64,000 nt of DNA from Rhodanobacteraceae bacterium (GCA_004299705.1 SCQS01000014.1:1-64000), one strand, 5' to 3'; counted from the stretch's first letter, positions 17,755 to 27,648 are shown. Made by a program: numbers and translations. Notes: generated by a model not told the origin, from the letters alone.

Positions 17755-18717
17755 ATGCCCATGCCCCACCCCTTCATCGTCGATATCGACCCCATCGCGT
17801 TCCACATTTTTTCCTTCGGGGTGCGCTGGTACGGGTTGATGTACCTCGGCGGTTTCATCGGCGGCCTGTTGTTGGGCGAATACCGGCGCCGGCGCGGGCG
17901 GTTGGGGGTGGATCGCGATGCGTTCCTCGACCTCGCGTTCTACTGCATGCTCGGCATCATCGTCGGCGGGCGCGTGTGGTACATGCTGACCTACCAGCCG
18001 ATCCGCTGGGTCTGGACCGATCCGCTGCAGTTGTTCCAGGTCTGGGATGGCGGCATGTCCTTCCACGGCGGCCTGCTGGGTGTGCTGGTCGCGAGCCTGT
18101 GGTGGTGGTGGAAGCACCGCGTCGCCGTGAAGCATTATTTCGACGTGGTCGATTTCGTCGCGCCACTGGTGCCGATCGGTTTGGGCCTGGGGCGGCTCGG
18201 CAACTTCATCAACGGCGAACTGTGGGGCAAGCCCAGCCACCTGCCATGGGCGATGATCTATCCGCACGCGCAGGCCGAGGATCATGCCTACGCTTTTGGC
18301 GACATGATTGCGGGCAACAAGCTGCACTTCCCGGCGCACCCTGCGTGGCAAGCCGTCTACGCGCAGTTTGGCGGCCATCTGCCGCGCCAGCCCAGCGAGT
18401 TGTACGAATTCTTTTTGGAAGGAGTGGTGTTGTTCACGGTGCTGTGGGTGTTCTCGATCAAGCCGCGGCATCGCTACGCCGTCTCCGGCCTGTTCGCGTT
18501 GCTGTACGGCATCTTCCGCTTTTCAGTCGAGTTCGTGCGCCTGCCCGATCCGCAACTCGGCTACCTGTTCCACACCGGCTGGGTGACCATGGGCCAGGTG
18601 CAATCAGCGCCGCTGATCGTCGTCGGCCTGGTCCTGCTGTGGATGTCGTGGCGCGCGCCGGTGGTGCAGCCCGTGCCGGTGGAAGCTACAGCCACTTCGC
18701 GCGCTTCAGCACAATGA
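17755..18717 (+). CDS. lgt: Prolipoprotein diacylglyceryl transferase
   Basis: The protein has about 320 residues with seven predicted membrane helices. Lgt transfers diacylglycerol to the lipobox cysteine of prolipoproteins. The family signature GRLGNFINGELWG (near residue 145) and the N-terminal HIFSFGVRWYGLMYLGGF are clear. ATG 17755 or the next ATG at 17761 could be the start; the open frame extends further upstream without support. It is divergent from the mug gene and converges on corA, overlapping its end by about 30 bases. Confidence 0.95.
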   Translation: MPMPHPFIVDIDPIAFHIFSFGVRWYGLMYLGGFIGGLLLGEYRRRRGRLGVDRDAFLDLAFYCMLGIIVGGRVWYMLTYQPIRWVWTDPLQLFQVWDGGMSFHGGLLGVLVASLWWWWKHRVAVKHYFDVVDFVAPLVPIGLGLGRLGNFINGELWGKPSHLPWAMIYPHAQAEDHAYAFGDMIAGNKLHFPAHPAWQAVYAQFGGHLPRQPSELYEFFLEGVVLFTVLWVFSIKPRHRYAVSGLFALLYGIFRFSVEFVRLPDPQLGYLFHTGWVTMGQVQSAPLIVVGLVLLWMSWRAPVVQPVPVEATATSRASAQ

Positions 18718-19678
18718 ACAGCGTGACGCAGACCACGACAGTGATGCCGACGATCGTCGGATAGGCGTAAGGTTTGGCGAGTTCCGGCATGTCGTGGAAG
18801 TTCATGCCGTACCAGCTCGCCAGCAGCGTCGGCGCGGCCAGTAGCGCGGCCCAGCCGGCGAGGCGTTTGACCACTTCGTTCTGGCGCACGGTGATCAGCG
18901 ACAGGTTCACGTTCATCGCGGCGCCCAGCATTTCGCGCATCGAGTTGATGGCGTCGCTGACGCGGGTGACGTGGTCCTGCACGTCGCGGAAATACGGCCG
19001 CACCTCGTCGCGGATCACTTCGGGGTGCAGGCGCACCAGTTGGCCCAGGATGTCCTGCAACGGCGCCGCCGCCAGTTTCAGTGTCAGCAGTTCGCGTTGC
19101 ATGTCGTACAGGCGCCGGGTGACGTCGCGGTTGGCGGCATCGCTGAACACGTCGTGCTCGAGTTCCTGCAGCTCCTGCTTGAAGTCCTGCACGATCGGCA
19201 TGTAGTTGTCCACGATGAAATCGAGGATCGAATACAGCGCGTAGCTGGGCCCCAGTGCGAGATGCTCGGGCGCCTGTTCGCAGTTGCGGCGTGCCGGCGC
19301 ATAGGTTTGCGAGGCGCCGTGCCGCACCGAAAGCAGGTAGCGCTTGCCAAGGAAGATGTGGGTTTCACCGAACCCGATGTTGCCATCGGTCATCTGCGCG
19401 GTCTGCGCGACGATGAACAGCGAATCGCCGTAGGATTCGATCTTGGGCCGCTGGTGCGCGGTGTGGGCATCCTCGATCGCCAGCTCGTGCAGCCCGAATT
19501 CGCCCTGCAGTTTTTCCAGCAGCGGTTCGTCCGGTTCCACCAGTCCGACCCACACGAAGCCGGCGGGCAGCGCAAGGAAATCGCTGATCTCGTCCAGCGT
19601 GATGTCGCGAAGCTTCCTGCCGTCCGCGCCGTAGGCGGCGCAGTTGGCAACCATGGATTTGCCGGCCGGGGTGTCCAT
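18686..19678 (-). CDS. corA: CorA-family magnesium/cobalt transporter
   Basis: The protein has 330 residues. A large cytoplasmic domain is followed by two C-terminal membrane helices, with the signature YGMNF at the end of the first (GMN at about residues 291-293). CorA forms a pentameric Mg2+ channel. The last ~32 bases overlap the lgt 3' end on the opposite strand. ATG 19678 is one of two close starts (the other at 19,654). Confidence 0.93.
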   Translation of the reverse strand: MDTPAGKSMVANCAAYGADGRKLRDITLDEISDFLALPAGFVWVGLVEPDEPLLEKLQGEFGLHELAIEDAHTAHQRPKIESYGDSLFIVAQTAQMTDGNIGFGETHIFLGKRYLLSVRHGASQTYAPARRNCEQAPEHLALGPSYALYSILDFIVDNYMPIVQDFKQELQELEHDVFSDAANRDVTRRLYDMQRELLTLKLAAAPLQDILGQLVRLHPEVIRDEVRPYFRDVQDHVTRVSDAINSMREMLGAAMNVNLSLITVRQNEVVKRLAGWAALLAAPTLLASWYGMNFHDMPELAKPYAYPTIVGITVVVCVTLFIVLKRAKWL

Positions 19679-19726
19679 GCCCCGATTATGCGGGAGACTC
19701 TCGCGTCTGCAAATCGAGAGCAATCA

Positions 19727-19804
19727 GTCCGCAAATGAACGCAAAGAACGCAAATAAAACCCTGCTTTGCTCCTATTCGCGTTCATTTGCGTTCATTTGC
19801 GGAC
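19727..19804. repeat. Iterated GTCCGCAAATGAACGCAAA palindrome
   Basis: The arms are built from degenerate copies of a CGCAAATGAA unit; the outer ends are GTCCGCAAATG and CATTTGCGGAC. The element lies after corA and overlaps the 3' end of the DUF4105 gene, supplying its last codons and stop. The composition resembles the copies at 27.6 kb and, with GGATAAA units, at 4.4 and 23.6 kb. Function is unknown. Confidence 0.75.
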
Positions 19805-21054
19805 AACCGCTTTTCACGCATCAACCACACCCCACACGCCAGCCCGATCCACGCCGGCAGCGCGAACAGGATCCACGGCAGGTTGTGCTGCGGGAACCAC
19901 GGGCTCAACTTCGAAACCAGTGCGAAGATCGAGAGCAGCACCAGCAATCCCGCGATCGCCAGCGTGAAGCGCGACGCGGTCGCGCCGGGCCGGCGCAGGT
20001 GCAGCAGCGCGGGCAGGAGCAGCCACGCGATGGGATTGAACAGCCACAAGTTCTCGTTGGCCCACGCCGCGCGGTGCGCGGTGGCGAACCACAACACCAG
20101 CATCAACGCGCCGGCGATGCCGACCAGCAGCGTGTACAGCGCACCGACCAGCGCGAACCACCAACGATCGACCTCGTATTGATCGCGCAGCCAGGCGGAA
20201 GCAACGAAGGCGACGCCGAGGATCAGCCCGATGATCAGCAGCGGCCAACGCATGTCCGGTGGTGAGGTGGGCGGCGAGGGCAGCCGTTGCGGCGACAGCA
20301 CGATTTCCGATTGCACCAGCGGCGCACCGTCGGTGCCATGCACGCTGCGCAACTCCTGCATCAGGCGCGCGGGAATGAAGGCTCCGGTCCAGCGGCTGAG
20401 CGGCTGGTCGGCGTAAGGGCCGAGTCCAAGGTCCAGCAGGTACATCAGCCACGGTTGCCCCGACATCAGGCGATCGGTTTCGCTGCGATAGGTTTCACCG
20501 TGCGCGGCGGGGCCGGTGAGTTGTCGTTGCAGCGCGCCGTCCATCACCTTGTCCAGCGCATCGCGCACGCGGGTGGTGCAGTTGTCGCGAAAGTAGCGAT
20601 AGCGGTAGCGCGAGTTCGCCGGTTGCACGTTCCAGACCAGAAAGTCGCGCAGTTTCGCGCGCTGCGCCGGCGTCAGGTTCAGGCGCTGGTCGGTGATCGA
20701 ACGGCCTTCGCCCGAATATTCCTGGATGTCGTCCGCGGACGGCCACGCGGCGGCGCGGTAGATCATGATCCCGCGCGCGAAGTTGATGTAGAAATCCTTC
20801 TGGTTGAAATCGAACATGCCGTAATTGAAGGCATAGGCCTGGCCGCTGGCGACATCGGTGATCACCAGCGCGTCGTGTCCGAAGCGCTCCCAGTACACCG
20901 TGCCGGGGCCGTAGGTGTAGAGGTCCACGCGCAGGTTGGCGCCAGGGGCGTCGACGATGCCGGCGTAGGCCGACAAGCTTGCGAACAAGGCGCAGAGCAA
21001 CAGGAGGAACAGCGCACTCGTGCGAAGGGCGGGGCGATTTCGAGGGTCGCGCAT
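19783..21054 (-). CDS. DUF4105-domain membrane protein
   Basis: The protein has about 423 residues. An N-terminal signal/anchor is followed by a large periplasmic domain with the DUF4105 pattern: YGPGTVYWERFGHDALVI, FNYGMFDFNQKDF, and YRYFRDNCTTRVRDAL with a conserved Cys. The C-terminal third has about four hydrophobic helices. Function is unknown; the domain has a papain-like NlpC/P60-related look. It is the last gene of the miaB-phoH-ybeY-corC row, where many gammaproteobacteria carry lnt. The final residues (SANERK) are encoded by a dispersed repeat. Confidence 0.85.
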   Translation of the reverse strand: MRDPRNRPALRTSALFLLLLCALFASLSAYAGIVDAPGANLRVDLYTYGPGTVYWERFGHDALVITDVASGQAYAFNYGMFDFNQKDFYINFARGIMIYRAAAWPSADDIQEYSGEGRSITDQRLNLTPAQRAKLRDFLVWNVQPANSRYRYRYFRDNCTTRVRDALDKVMDGALQRQLTGPAAHGETYRSETDRLMSGQPWLMYLLDLGLGPYADQPLSRWTGAFIPARLMQELRSVHGTDGAPLVQSEIVLSPQRLPSPPTSPPDMRWPLLIIGLILGVAFVASAWLRDQYEVDRWWFALVGALYTLLVGIAGALMLVLWFATAHRAAWANENLWLFNPIAWLLLPALLHLRRPGATASRFTLAIAGLLVLLSIFALVSKLSPWFPQHNLPWILFALPAWIGLACGVWLMREKRLSANERK

Positions 21055-21099
21055 GACTTGGGCTGAAAAGTTTAGACTGCGCATGATAAGGCGTGCGGC

Positions 21100-21190
21100 G
21101 CATCCCCCCGATGCTTCGCATCGACCCCCTTCCTGCGGAAGGGGGTGTTTTTCTTCCCCCTTCCGCAGGAAGGGGGATCGAGGGGGATGC
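21100..21190. repeat. CCCCCTTCC double-hairpin element with private stem (near 21.1 kb)
   Basis: In order it holds GCATCCCCCC, a private stem GATGC-ttc-GCATC (21,110-21,122), the palindrome ACCCCCTTCC...GGAAGGGGGT, a T-rich spacer, a second palindrome TCCCCCTTCC...GGAAGGGGGA, and AGGGGGATGC. The ends are mutually inverted. The same plan recurs at 28,467 and, inverted, at 32,918, each with a different private stem. Confidence 0.8.
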
Positions 21191-21212
21191 GCTTTTTGAC
21201 GAAGGTTGCGCG

Positions 21213-22058
21213 TTATTCCGCAGAAGCCTTGCGCACCCGGAACTGCAACACTCGGCGGTCATCCGCCCGCGTCACGTCGAACGAATAATCACCCAGCGTC
21301 GCGGATTCACCGGGATCAGGCAGGTGGCCGACCGCGGCGGTCACGAGCCCGCCGACGGTGTCGTATTCCTCGTCGGAGAACGTGGTGCCGAATTGTTCGT
21401 TGAAATCCTCGATCGGCGTCAGCGCATCGACCAGCCAGCTGCCATCGGCCTGTGCGACGATCAGCTTCGGTGGTGTCGCATCGTCGTGCTCGTCGTCGAT
21501 TTCGCCGACGATCTCTTCCAGCACGTCCTCGATGGTGACGAGCCCGGCCACGCCGCCGTATTCGTCCACCACCACCGCCATGTGGTTGCGTGAACGCCGG
21601 AACTCGGCCAGCAGCACGTTGAGGCGCATGGACTCGGGAATCATCACGGCGTGCCGCAGCAGCGCGTGCAAATCCGGCGTGCCGTTCGCGCCGCGTCGCA
21701 GCAGATCCTTGGCCAGCAGGATGCCAAGGATTTCGTCCTTGTCCTCGCCGTGCACCGGGAAGCGCGAGTGGCCGGATTCGACCACGGTGTCGAGGATGGT
21801 CGCGAGGTCGTCGTCGATGTCGAGCATGACCATCTGGGCGCGCGGCACCATCACGTCGCCGACCACCATCTCGGTGACCCGGATGGCGCCTTCGATCATC
21901 GCGTAGGTTTCACCGGTCAACAGGCCGTTGGTCTGCGCGTCGCGGAGTTCCGCGAGCAGTTCCTCGGGATTGCGGGGTTCGCCTGACAGCATGTGGCCCA
22001 GTCGATCCCACAACGAGCGGTGGGCGGGGCCGGTGGTACTTGGGGGTTCTGCGGACAT
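21213..22058 (-). CDS. corC: CorC/YbeX-like CBS-domain protein
   Basis: The protein has 281 residues. Two CBS domains (about 65-190) contain GDVMVPRAQMVMLD and HMAVVVDEYGGVAGLVTIED. A C-terminal CorC/HlyC domain (about 205-280) follows. It has no membrane segment, as in YbeX of E. coli, which is linked to magnesium/cobalt efflux and ribosome metabolism. It lies in the conserved row with ybeY and phoH on the same strand. Confidence 0.93.
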   Translation of the reverse strand: MSAEPPSTTGPAHRSLWDRLGHMLSGEPRNPEELLAELRDAQTNGLLTGETYAMIEGAIRVTEMVVGDVMVPRAQMVMLDIDDDLATILDTVVESGHSRFPVHGEDKDEILGILLAKDLLRRGANGTPDLHALLRHAVMIPESMRLNVLLAEFRRSRNHMAVVVDEYGGVAGLVTIEDVLEEIVGEIDDEHDDATPPKLIVAQADGSWLVDALTPIEDFNEQFGTTFSDEEYDTVGGLVTAAVGHLPDPGESATLGDYSFDVTRADDRRVLQFRVRKASAE

Positions 22059-22139
22059 GGGTGTGGAGCACGTCCCCGGAGGGGCGGACCTTCAATTCTA
22101 GCGGATATCGGATGTCGGCGTTTTCGTGCCGGAATGGCC

Positions 22140-22607
22140 TCAGCCGGCATAGGGGTCGGCGATATCGAGCCCGGCCAATATCCGCGTTTCCAGCGCTTCC
22201 ATCCGCGTCGCGTCACGTTCGTTCTGGTGATCGAACCCGAGCAGGTGCAGGACACCGTGCACCGTGAGGTGGGCGTAATGATCGCGCACCGCCTTGTGTT
22301 GTTCGCGTGCCTCGCGTGCCACCACCGGCGTGCAGATCACCATGTCGCCAAGCAGCGGTGAAACGACGCCGCGCGGCAGTTCGACCGGGAAAGAAAGCAC
22401 GTTGGTGGCGCAATCCTTGCCGCGATACTGGCGATTCAGCACGCGGCCCTCGCGCGCGCCAACGATGCGGATGGAAAGTTCAACGGGCTTGCGATGTTGC
22501 GCGCCATGCAATGCGGCTTCGGCCCAGCGCCGGAAACTGACCGACGCCGGCACACCGCGCCTTGGCGCGGCGTACGACACGCCGACCTCAAGGCGCGGCG
22601 TCGCCAT
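22140..22607 (-). CDS. ybeY: Endoribonuclease YbeY
   Basis: The protein has 155 residues. YbeY is a zinc-dependent RNase involved in 16S 3'-end maturation and ribosome quality control. The metal motif HGVLHLLGFDH (His117, His121, His127) is intact. ATG 22607 starts MATPRLEV; the longer frame upstream is a shadow of phoH. Its start overlaps the phoH 3' end by about 20 bases, indicating coupling. Confidence 0.95.
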   Translation of the reverse strand: MATPRLEVGVSYAAPRRGVPASVSFRRWAEAALHGAQHRKPVELSIRIVGAREGRVLNRQYRGKDCATNVLSFPVELPRGVVSPLLGDMVICTPVVAREAREQHKAVRDHYAHLTVHGVLHLLGFDHQNERDATRMEALETRILAGLDIADPYAG

Positions 22608-23574
22608 TGCGTTCCTCGGCGGCTTCGTAGGCGCGCACGATCTTCGCCACCAGCGGGTGCCGCACCACGTCGCGCGCGGTGAAAAAAGTGAAACTGATCC
22701 CGTCCACGCCACGCAGGACCTCGATCACGTCGCGCAAGCCCGAACGGGTGCTGCGCGGCAAGTCCACCTGCGTCACGTCGCCCGTCACCACGGTGGTGGT
22801 GCCGAAGCCGATGCGGGTGAGGAACATCTTCATCTGCTCGACGGTGCTGTTCTGGGCTTCGTCGAGGATCACGAACGAATCGTTAAGCGTGCGCCCGCGC
22901 ATGTAGGCGAGCGGCGCGATCTCGATCACGTTGCGCTCGATCAGTCGCGCGACCTTGTCGAAGCCGAGCATCTCGTACAGCGCGTCGTACAGGGGGCGCA
23001 GATACGGATCGACCTTCTGCGCGAGATCACCCGGCAGGAAACCGAGTTTCTCGCCGGCCTCGACCGCGGGCCTTACCAGGATCAGGCGCTGCACGCGCGC
23101 GGTTTCCAGTGCCTCCACCGCGCTCGCGACCGCGAGGTAGGTCTTGCCGGTGCCGGCCGGGCCGATCCCGAAATTGATGTCGTGGGTCGCGATCGCGTGC
23201 AGGTAGCGCACCTGATTGGGGCCACGGCCACGGATGCTGCCGCGTTTCACCTTGATCGCGATTTCCTGCGCACCCTCGGCCTGTTTCTCGGCCAACGCGT
23301 CGACACCAGCCTCGGACAGGCGCAGGTTCAGCACGCGGCCGTTCAGGGTTTCGTGCTCGGTGGCGTCGTACAGCGAACGCAACACGCGTTCGCCGGACTG
23401 CACCGCGTCACCTTCACCGATCACGCGGAACACGTTGCCGCGATTGTTGATCTCGACCCCGAGGCGCAGTTCGATCTGGCGCAGATGCTCGTCGAACGGC
23501 CCGCACAGGTTGGCGAGCCTTTGCGTGTCGTCGGGTTCGAGGGTGAAGTCGTGCTGGGTCAGTGGTTCGGTCAT
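22588..23574 (-). CDS. ybeZ: PhoH-family ATPase (YbeZ)
   Basis: The protein has 328 residues. The PhoH-like P-loop domain contains Walker A GPAGTGKT (138-145) and the DEAQN box in [19 protein letters not shown]. An N-terminal KH-like segment (about 15-80) is typical of YbeZ. It partners YbeY in RNA metabolism. ATG 23574 ([10 protein letters not shown]) is preferred to a codon inside the upstream repeat. It lies between miaB and ybeY in the standard order. Confidence 0.94.
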   Translation of the reverse strand: MTEPLTQHDFTLEPDDTQRLANLCGPFDEHLRQIELRLGVEINNRGNVFRVIGEGDAVQSGERVLRSLYDATEHETLNGRVLNLRLSEAGVDALAEKQAEGAQEIAIKVKRGSIRGRGPNQVRYLHAIATHDINFGIGPAGTGKTYLAVASAVEALETARVQRLILVRPAVEAGEKLGFLPGDLAQKVDPYLRPLYDALYEMLGFDKVARLIERNVIEIAPLAYMRGRTLNDSFVILDEAQNSTVEQMKMFLTRIGFGTTTVVTGDVTQVDLPRSTRSGLRDVIEVLRGVDGISFTFFTARDVVRHPLVAKIVRAYEAAEERNGDAAP

Positions 23575-23601
23575 GCGACAAATTTGAGAGCAAAAGCATT
23601 T

Positions 23602-23674
23602 GACACGGATTTGCACGGATCAATACGGATAAAGCACGCGCTTTGATCGGCATTTATCCGCTTTGATCCGTGTC
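23602..23674. repeat. Iterated GACACGGAT palindrome between phoH and miaB
   Basis: The outer ends GACACGGAT and ATCCGTGTC enclose degenerate GCACGGATCAA / GCGGATAAA units. It is the same family as 4,437-4,509. It lies in the only large gap of the miaB-phoH-ybeY-corC row. Confidence 0.75.
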
Positions 23675-23697
23675 GAGTGTGCTTTGTCCTCATTTGA

Positions 23698-25110
23698 TCA
23701 TGCGATGACGGTGCGCCCGCGCAACGAATTAGTCAGCGCCGCGGTGATCACGACGTCCACGAATTGCCCGACCAGCCGTGTACCGCCCGCGAAATTCACC
23801 TGCCGCATGTTCTCGGTCTTGCCGGTGAGTTCGTTCGGATTCTTCTTGGACGGACCGGTGACGAGGATGCGCTGGGTGCTGCCGACCATCGCCTCGCTGA
23901 TTTTCGCCGCGTGGAAGTTGATCATCTCCTGCAGGCGCGCGAGGCGCTCGTGCTTGACCGCATCCGGCGTCGGATCGAACAGATTGGCCGCGGGTGTGCC
24001 CGGGCGTTTCGAGTAAATGAAGGAGAACGACTGGTCGAAGCCGACGTCTTCGATTAGTTGCAGGGTCTTGGCGAAATCGGCATCGGTTTCGCCCGGAAAA
24101 CCGACGATGAAATCCGACGAGATGCAGATGTCGGGACGCACCGCGCGCAGCTTGCGGATTTTAGACTTGTATTCCAGCGCGGTGTAGCCGCGCTTCATCA
24201 TCGCGAGGATGCGGTCGGAGCCCGATTGCACCGGCAGGTGCAGGAAGTTCGCGAGCTTGGGCACGTCGCGATAGGCGGCGATCAGTGAATCGGAAAATTC
24301 CAGCGGATGCGAGGTGGTGAAACGGATGCGGCCGATGCCGTCGATCTCCGCGATCGCGCGGATCAGCAACGCCAGATCCGCCGTGCCGCCATCGAACATC
24401 GGCCCGCGGTAGGCGTTGACGTTCTGGCCAAGAAGATTCACTTCCTTCACGCCCTGTTCGGCCAGCGACGCTATTTCCGCCAGCACGTCGTCGAACGGGC
24501 GCGAGATTTCCTCGCCGCGCGTGTAGGGCACCACGCAGAACGAGCAGTATTTGCTGCAACCTTCCATGATCGACACGAATGCGCTCGGGCCGTCCGCGCG
24601 CGGCTCGGGCAGGCGGTCAAACTTCTCGATCTCGGGGAAGGAAATGTCGACCTGTGGCTTGCCGGTTGCGCGGCGCGCATCGATCAGGTCGGGCAGGCGG
24701 TGCAGGGTCTGCGGGCCGAACACGAGGTCCACATACGGTGCGCGCTCGACGATCGCGGCACCTTCCTGTGAGGCCACACAACCGCCGACGCCGATCAGCA
24801 CGTCCGGATTCGCCTGCTTGAACTCTTTCCAGCGGCCGAGCTGCGAGAACACCTTCTCCTGCGCCTTCTCGCGGATCGAGCAAGTGTTCACAAGGATCAC
24901 GTCGGCTTGCGATACGTCGTCGGTGCGTACCATGCCGCGCTCTGCCGCGAGCACTTCCTCCATCTTGCGGGAGTCGTACTCGTTCATCTGGCAGCCGTGG
25001 GTCTGGATGAAAAGTCTTCCAGGAGCAGGCCTTCCAAGAGCAGGCTTTCCAGAATCGGGTTTGCCCACCGGTTGGGAGGGCGTGTAGGCGAGGGCGGGGG
25101 TATCGGCCAT
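23698..25110 (-). CDS. miaB: tRNA-2-methylthio-N6-dimethylallyladenosine synthase
   Basis: The protein has 470 residues. MiaB adds the methylthio group to i6A37 of tRNA using radical SAM chemistry. The N-terminal cluster cysteines are Cys40, Cys77 and Cys111; the radical SAM motif CSKYCSFC spans Cys185, Cys189 and Cys192. A C-terminal TRAM domain is present. ATG 25110 ([10 protein letters not shown]) is favoured; the first ~30 residues are Pro/Ala/Gly-rich. It heads the row with phoH, ybeY and corC. Confidence 0.96.
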   Translation of the reverse strand: MADTPALAYTPSQPVGKPDSGKPALGRPAPGRLFIQTHGCQMNEYDSRKMEEVLAAERGMVRTDDVSQADVILVNTCSIREKAQEKVFSQLGRWKEFKQANPDVLIGVGGCVASQEGAAIVERAPYVDLVFGPQTLHRLPDLIDARRATGKPQVDISFPEIEKFDRLPEPRADGPSAFVSIMEGCSKYCSFCVVPYTRGEEISRPFDDVLAEIASLAEQGVKEVNLLGQNVNAYRGPMFDGGTADLALLIRAIAEIDGIGRIRFTTSHPLEFSDSLIAAYRDVPKLANFLHLPVQSGSDRILAMMKRGYTALEYKSKIRKLRAVRPDICISSDFIVGFPGETDADFAKTLQLIEDVGFDQSFSFIYSKRPGTPAANLFDPTPDAVKHERLARLQEMINFHAAKISEAMVGSTQRILVTGPSKKNPNELTGKTENMRQVNFAGGTRLVGQFVDVVITAALTNSLRGRTVIA

Positions 25111-25237
25111 CGGGGCAAGGCGAAATGCGTTCAAACCCGCATTGTAGCGGGGCGAGCGACTCGGTTCGGGCCGGGGCAGCCGCAACTGTGAACGGCGTGC
25201 TTGGCATCCGCAGCCGACAGGGGCACACTGCGGCCCC

Positions 25238-26440
25238 ATGAACGCCACGTTCCGCCAGGGGGGCGGTGGCCGGCGCGCCGTTGCCCCATCGAAGTCAGTT
25301 CGCGCATCGCGAATGCTGGCGGCTTGCCTGTTGCTGCTGGTTGCCGCATGGGCGGGGCCGGCGGCCGCCAGCGTGCTCTATCGTTGCGTCGGTTCGGGCG
25401 GCGAAGTGGCATACGTCAGCCATACCACCGGCTTCCGGCATTGCACCAAGATCGGCCAATGGCACACGCGAACCGCGCATGTGGATACGGTTGCGTATCG
25501 GCCGAAATCGTCTCGCGACAAGCCGCCGCCGCCAGCCAGGGTGACACCCGGCACGCCGCCGCGACCGGTCAAGGCCAACCCTGCGGTGTTGAAGGTCACC
25601 CCTCTGGGTGAAGACGAATCCTCACGGGTCGCGCCGCCGCAGGCCCATCGGGCATGGCAGCCGGTGCCGGTCGTGGCGTTGGATACCTTGGGTAGCTGGG
25701 TGCTGCCGCGTGTGCTCGGGGTCGAGTTGGCTCCGGAGCGCACCCCTGCGCCGACTTCCAGCGCCGGCGCGCCCGCATCGGCGGCGACCGCCGCGATTCC
25801 CTTGAAGTTGAATGCCGATGCGCCGAAACCGCCCAAGCGCGGCGCCGTGTACCGGGTGGTCGAGAAGAACGGCACGGTGCTGTACACCAACGTCGCGTCG
25901 CTGGCGAAAGGGCACGATGCCAGGATGCTGTTCACCTACATCGTCGAGTGCTATGCCTGCAACGTGCATTCCCGGATCAACTGGGAAACCGTGCCGCTGC
26001 ACCTGGCCGCCTACCACGACGACATCGGTGCGGCGGCGAAGTTGACGGGTGTGAATCCGGCGCTGCTGCGCGCGGTGATCCATGCCGAGTCGGGCTTCAA
26101 TCCGCGCGCGCTTTCGTACAAGGGCGCGCAGGGCCTGATGCAGTTGATGCCGGGCACCGCGTTCGAGCTGGGCGTCGGCAATGCCTTCGATCCGGCCCAG
26201 AACATCTCGGGTGGCGCACGTTATCTCGCAATGTTGTTGCGCGCCTATCACGGCGACGTGAAGCTGGCTGCGGCGGCCTACAACGCGGGTGCCGGTGCCG
26301 TGACGAAATACGGTGGTATTCCACCTTATGCCGAAACGCAGGTATACGTGAAGCGCGTGGCGCTGCTGTACCAGCGCTACCGCAAGGCGTTGGCCGAGCG
26401 TGTCGCGCCGACGCTGGCGACGCTCAAGGCCGGTGGTTGA
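25238..26440 (+). CDS. Lytic transglycosylase (SLT domain) with DUF4124-like segments
   Basis: The protein has 400 residues. A signal-like hydrophobic stretch (about 26-44) is followed by two short DUF4124-like segments ([16 protein letters not shown] near 46 and [17 protein letters not shown] near 203), linked by a Pro/Ala-rich region. The SLT domain (about 265-390) contains the catalytic [11 protein letters not shown] with Glu284 and the AYNAGAGAV motif. It cleaves peptidoglycan glycan strands in the periplasm. It is divergent from miaB. Confidence 0.93.
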   Translation: MNATFRQGGGGRRAVAPSKSVRASRMLAACLLLLVAAWAGPAAASVLYRCVGSGGEVAYVSHTTGFRHCTKIGQWHTRTAHVDTVAYRPKSSRDKPPPPARVTPGTPPRPVKANPAVLKVTPLGEDESSRVAPPQAHRAWQPVPVVALDTLGSWVLPRVLGVELAPERTPAPTSSAGAPASAATAAIPLKLNADAPKPPKRGAVYRVVEKNGTVLYTNVASLAKGHDARMLFTYIVECYACNVHSRINWETVPLHLAAYHDDIGAAAKLTGVNPALLRAVIHAESGFNPRALSYKGAQGLMQLMPGTAFELGVGNAFDPAQNISGGARYLAMLLRAYHGDVKLAAAAYNAGAGAVTKYGGIPPYAETQVYVKRVALLYQRYRKALAERVAPTLATLKAGG

Positions 26441-26469
26441 CCGAGCGCGGGTCTGCCCGAGAGAAAACC

Positions 26470-26618
26470 GTTCGTGTTGAGCGAAGCGAAGCTTCGCGAA
26501 GTCGAAACACCAATGATTTCGCCCTTGCCAGGCACTTCGGCTTCCTCGCTCCTCAAATCGCGATCATCCATGGCCGCTCCCCGCATCGCGCCTTCGGCGC
26601 TACGCTCGGCGCGAACGG
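26470..26618. repeat. GTTCGTG...GCGCGAAC intergenic repeat (lytic transglycosylase-suhB gap)
   Basis: The segment runs from GTTCGTGTTGAGCGAAGCG through a GAAGCTTCGCGAAGTC stretch to GCTACGCTCGGCGCGAAC. The ends are partly inverted. A related segment occurs at 40,909-41,023, with CTACGCTCAGCGCGAACGG. It has no plausible coding content. The core resembles dispersed sequences common in this bacterial group. Confidence 0.6.
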
Positions 26619-26641
26619 CTTCATGGACAAGCTTCAAGTCG

Positions 26642-27448
26642 TCAGCGCTTCAATTCCGAAGTCAACATCGGCGCGATCGTCTCGACGATCTGCCCGGCCA
26701 GCACGTGGTTGGCGGCAACCAGGTTGCCGGAGTCGGGCAGCCCATCGACGCCGGCCATGTTGCAGTAGCGTCCGCCGGCTTCGCGCACCAGCAGGCAGCC
26801 GGCCGCCATGTCCCAGACCTTGAGGCCGGTTTCGAAATAACCGTCCAGACGTCCGGCCGCCGTCCACGCCAGGTCCAGCGCGGCCGAGCCGGCGCGGCGG
26901 ATGTCCTCGGCGCGCTTCAGCAGCTCGCGGGTCATGCCGAGCTGGGCGTCGAGGTGGCGGCGTTCGCGGTAGGGGAACCCGGTTGCCAACATCGCGCCGT
27001 CCAGCGACTCGCGCTTGCCGACGCGGATGCGGCGGTCGTTGAGGAACGCGCCGTCGCCCTTGCTGGCGGTATAGATCTCGTTGCGCAGCGGATCGAGGAT
27101 TACCGCGTGCACCGGTTCGCCGTGGTCGAGCTGCGCGATCGACACCGCGAAATGCGGGATGCTGCGCAGGTAGTTGTGGGTGCCGTCCAGCGGATCGACC
27201 GCCCAGGTGAAGCGTGCACCGGCCTTGCCGGAGGCGCCGGTTTCCTCGCCCAGGATCGCGTGGTCGGGATACGCGCGGCGCAGCTCGCGGACGATCATGG
27301 CCTCGGCTTCGCGGTCGACCTGGGAAACGAAATCGAGATGGTGTTTCTCGATCACGGCCACGCTGTCGAGGCGGTTCATGTAACGCAGGATCACGTTGCC
27401 CGCGGCGCGCGCGGCACGGATCGCGACGGTGACGGCAGGTCGGGCCAT
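26642..27448 (-). CDS. suhB: Inositol-1-monophosphatase (SuhB-like)
   Basis: The protein has 268 residues. The metal-binding motif VDPLDGTHNYLRSI and GEETG, with the second motif VWDMAAGCLLVREAGG, are the inositol monophosphatase signature. Beyond phosphatase activity, SuhB in E. coli also acts with Nus factors in rRNA transcription. ATG 27448 (MARPAVTVAIRAAR) is chosen; the upstream open frame crosses a repeat and is not supported. It is divergent from trmJ. Confidence 0.93.
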   Translation of the reverse strand: MARPAVTVAIRAARAAGNVILRYMNRLDSVAVIEKHHLDFVSQVDREAEAMIVRELRRAYPDHAILGEETGASGKAGARFTWAVDPLDGTHNYLRSIPHFAVSIAQLDHGEPVHAVILDPLRNEIYTASKGDGAFLNDRRIRVGKRESLDGAMLATGFPYRERRHLDAQLGMTRELLKRAEDIRRAGSAALDLAWTAAGRLDGYFETGLKVWDMAAGCLLVREAGGRYCNMAGVDGLPDSGNLVAANHVLAGQIVETIAPMLTSELKR

Positions 27449-27565
27449 GGCGAAGGGTTCGGTCGGATTGGAAAAAGAACGCGCCGCACAGAGCGGCGCT
27501 CCGCATATTCTAACAGCCCGACGTTCGGCAAGCTGCCTCCCGTCGATTTGCGGCGAGGAGCTGAT

Positions 27566-27648
27566 CGTCCGCAAAGGACGCGAAAGCCGCGAAGAAGGTC
27601 GTTGACCCGGCTGTCGACCTTTGCGCCCTTCGCGCTCTTGGCGGATAA
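27566..27648. repeat. Iterated GTCCGCAAAGGACGCG palindrome (suhB-trmJ gap)
   Basis: The left arm CGTCCGCAAAGGACGCGAAAG and right arm ending CGCGCTCTTGGCGGAT pair imperfectly around a GTCG...CGAC centre. The units are degenerate versions of CGCAAA(T/G)GAA, as at 19,727-19,804. Only fragments are given because both arms are iterated. The gap between the suhB and trmJ starts holds little else. Confidence 0.65.
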
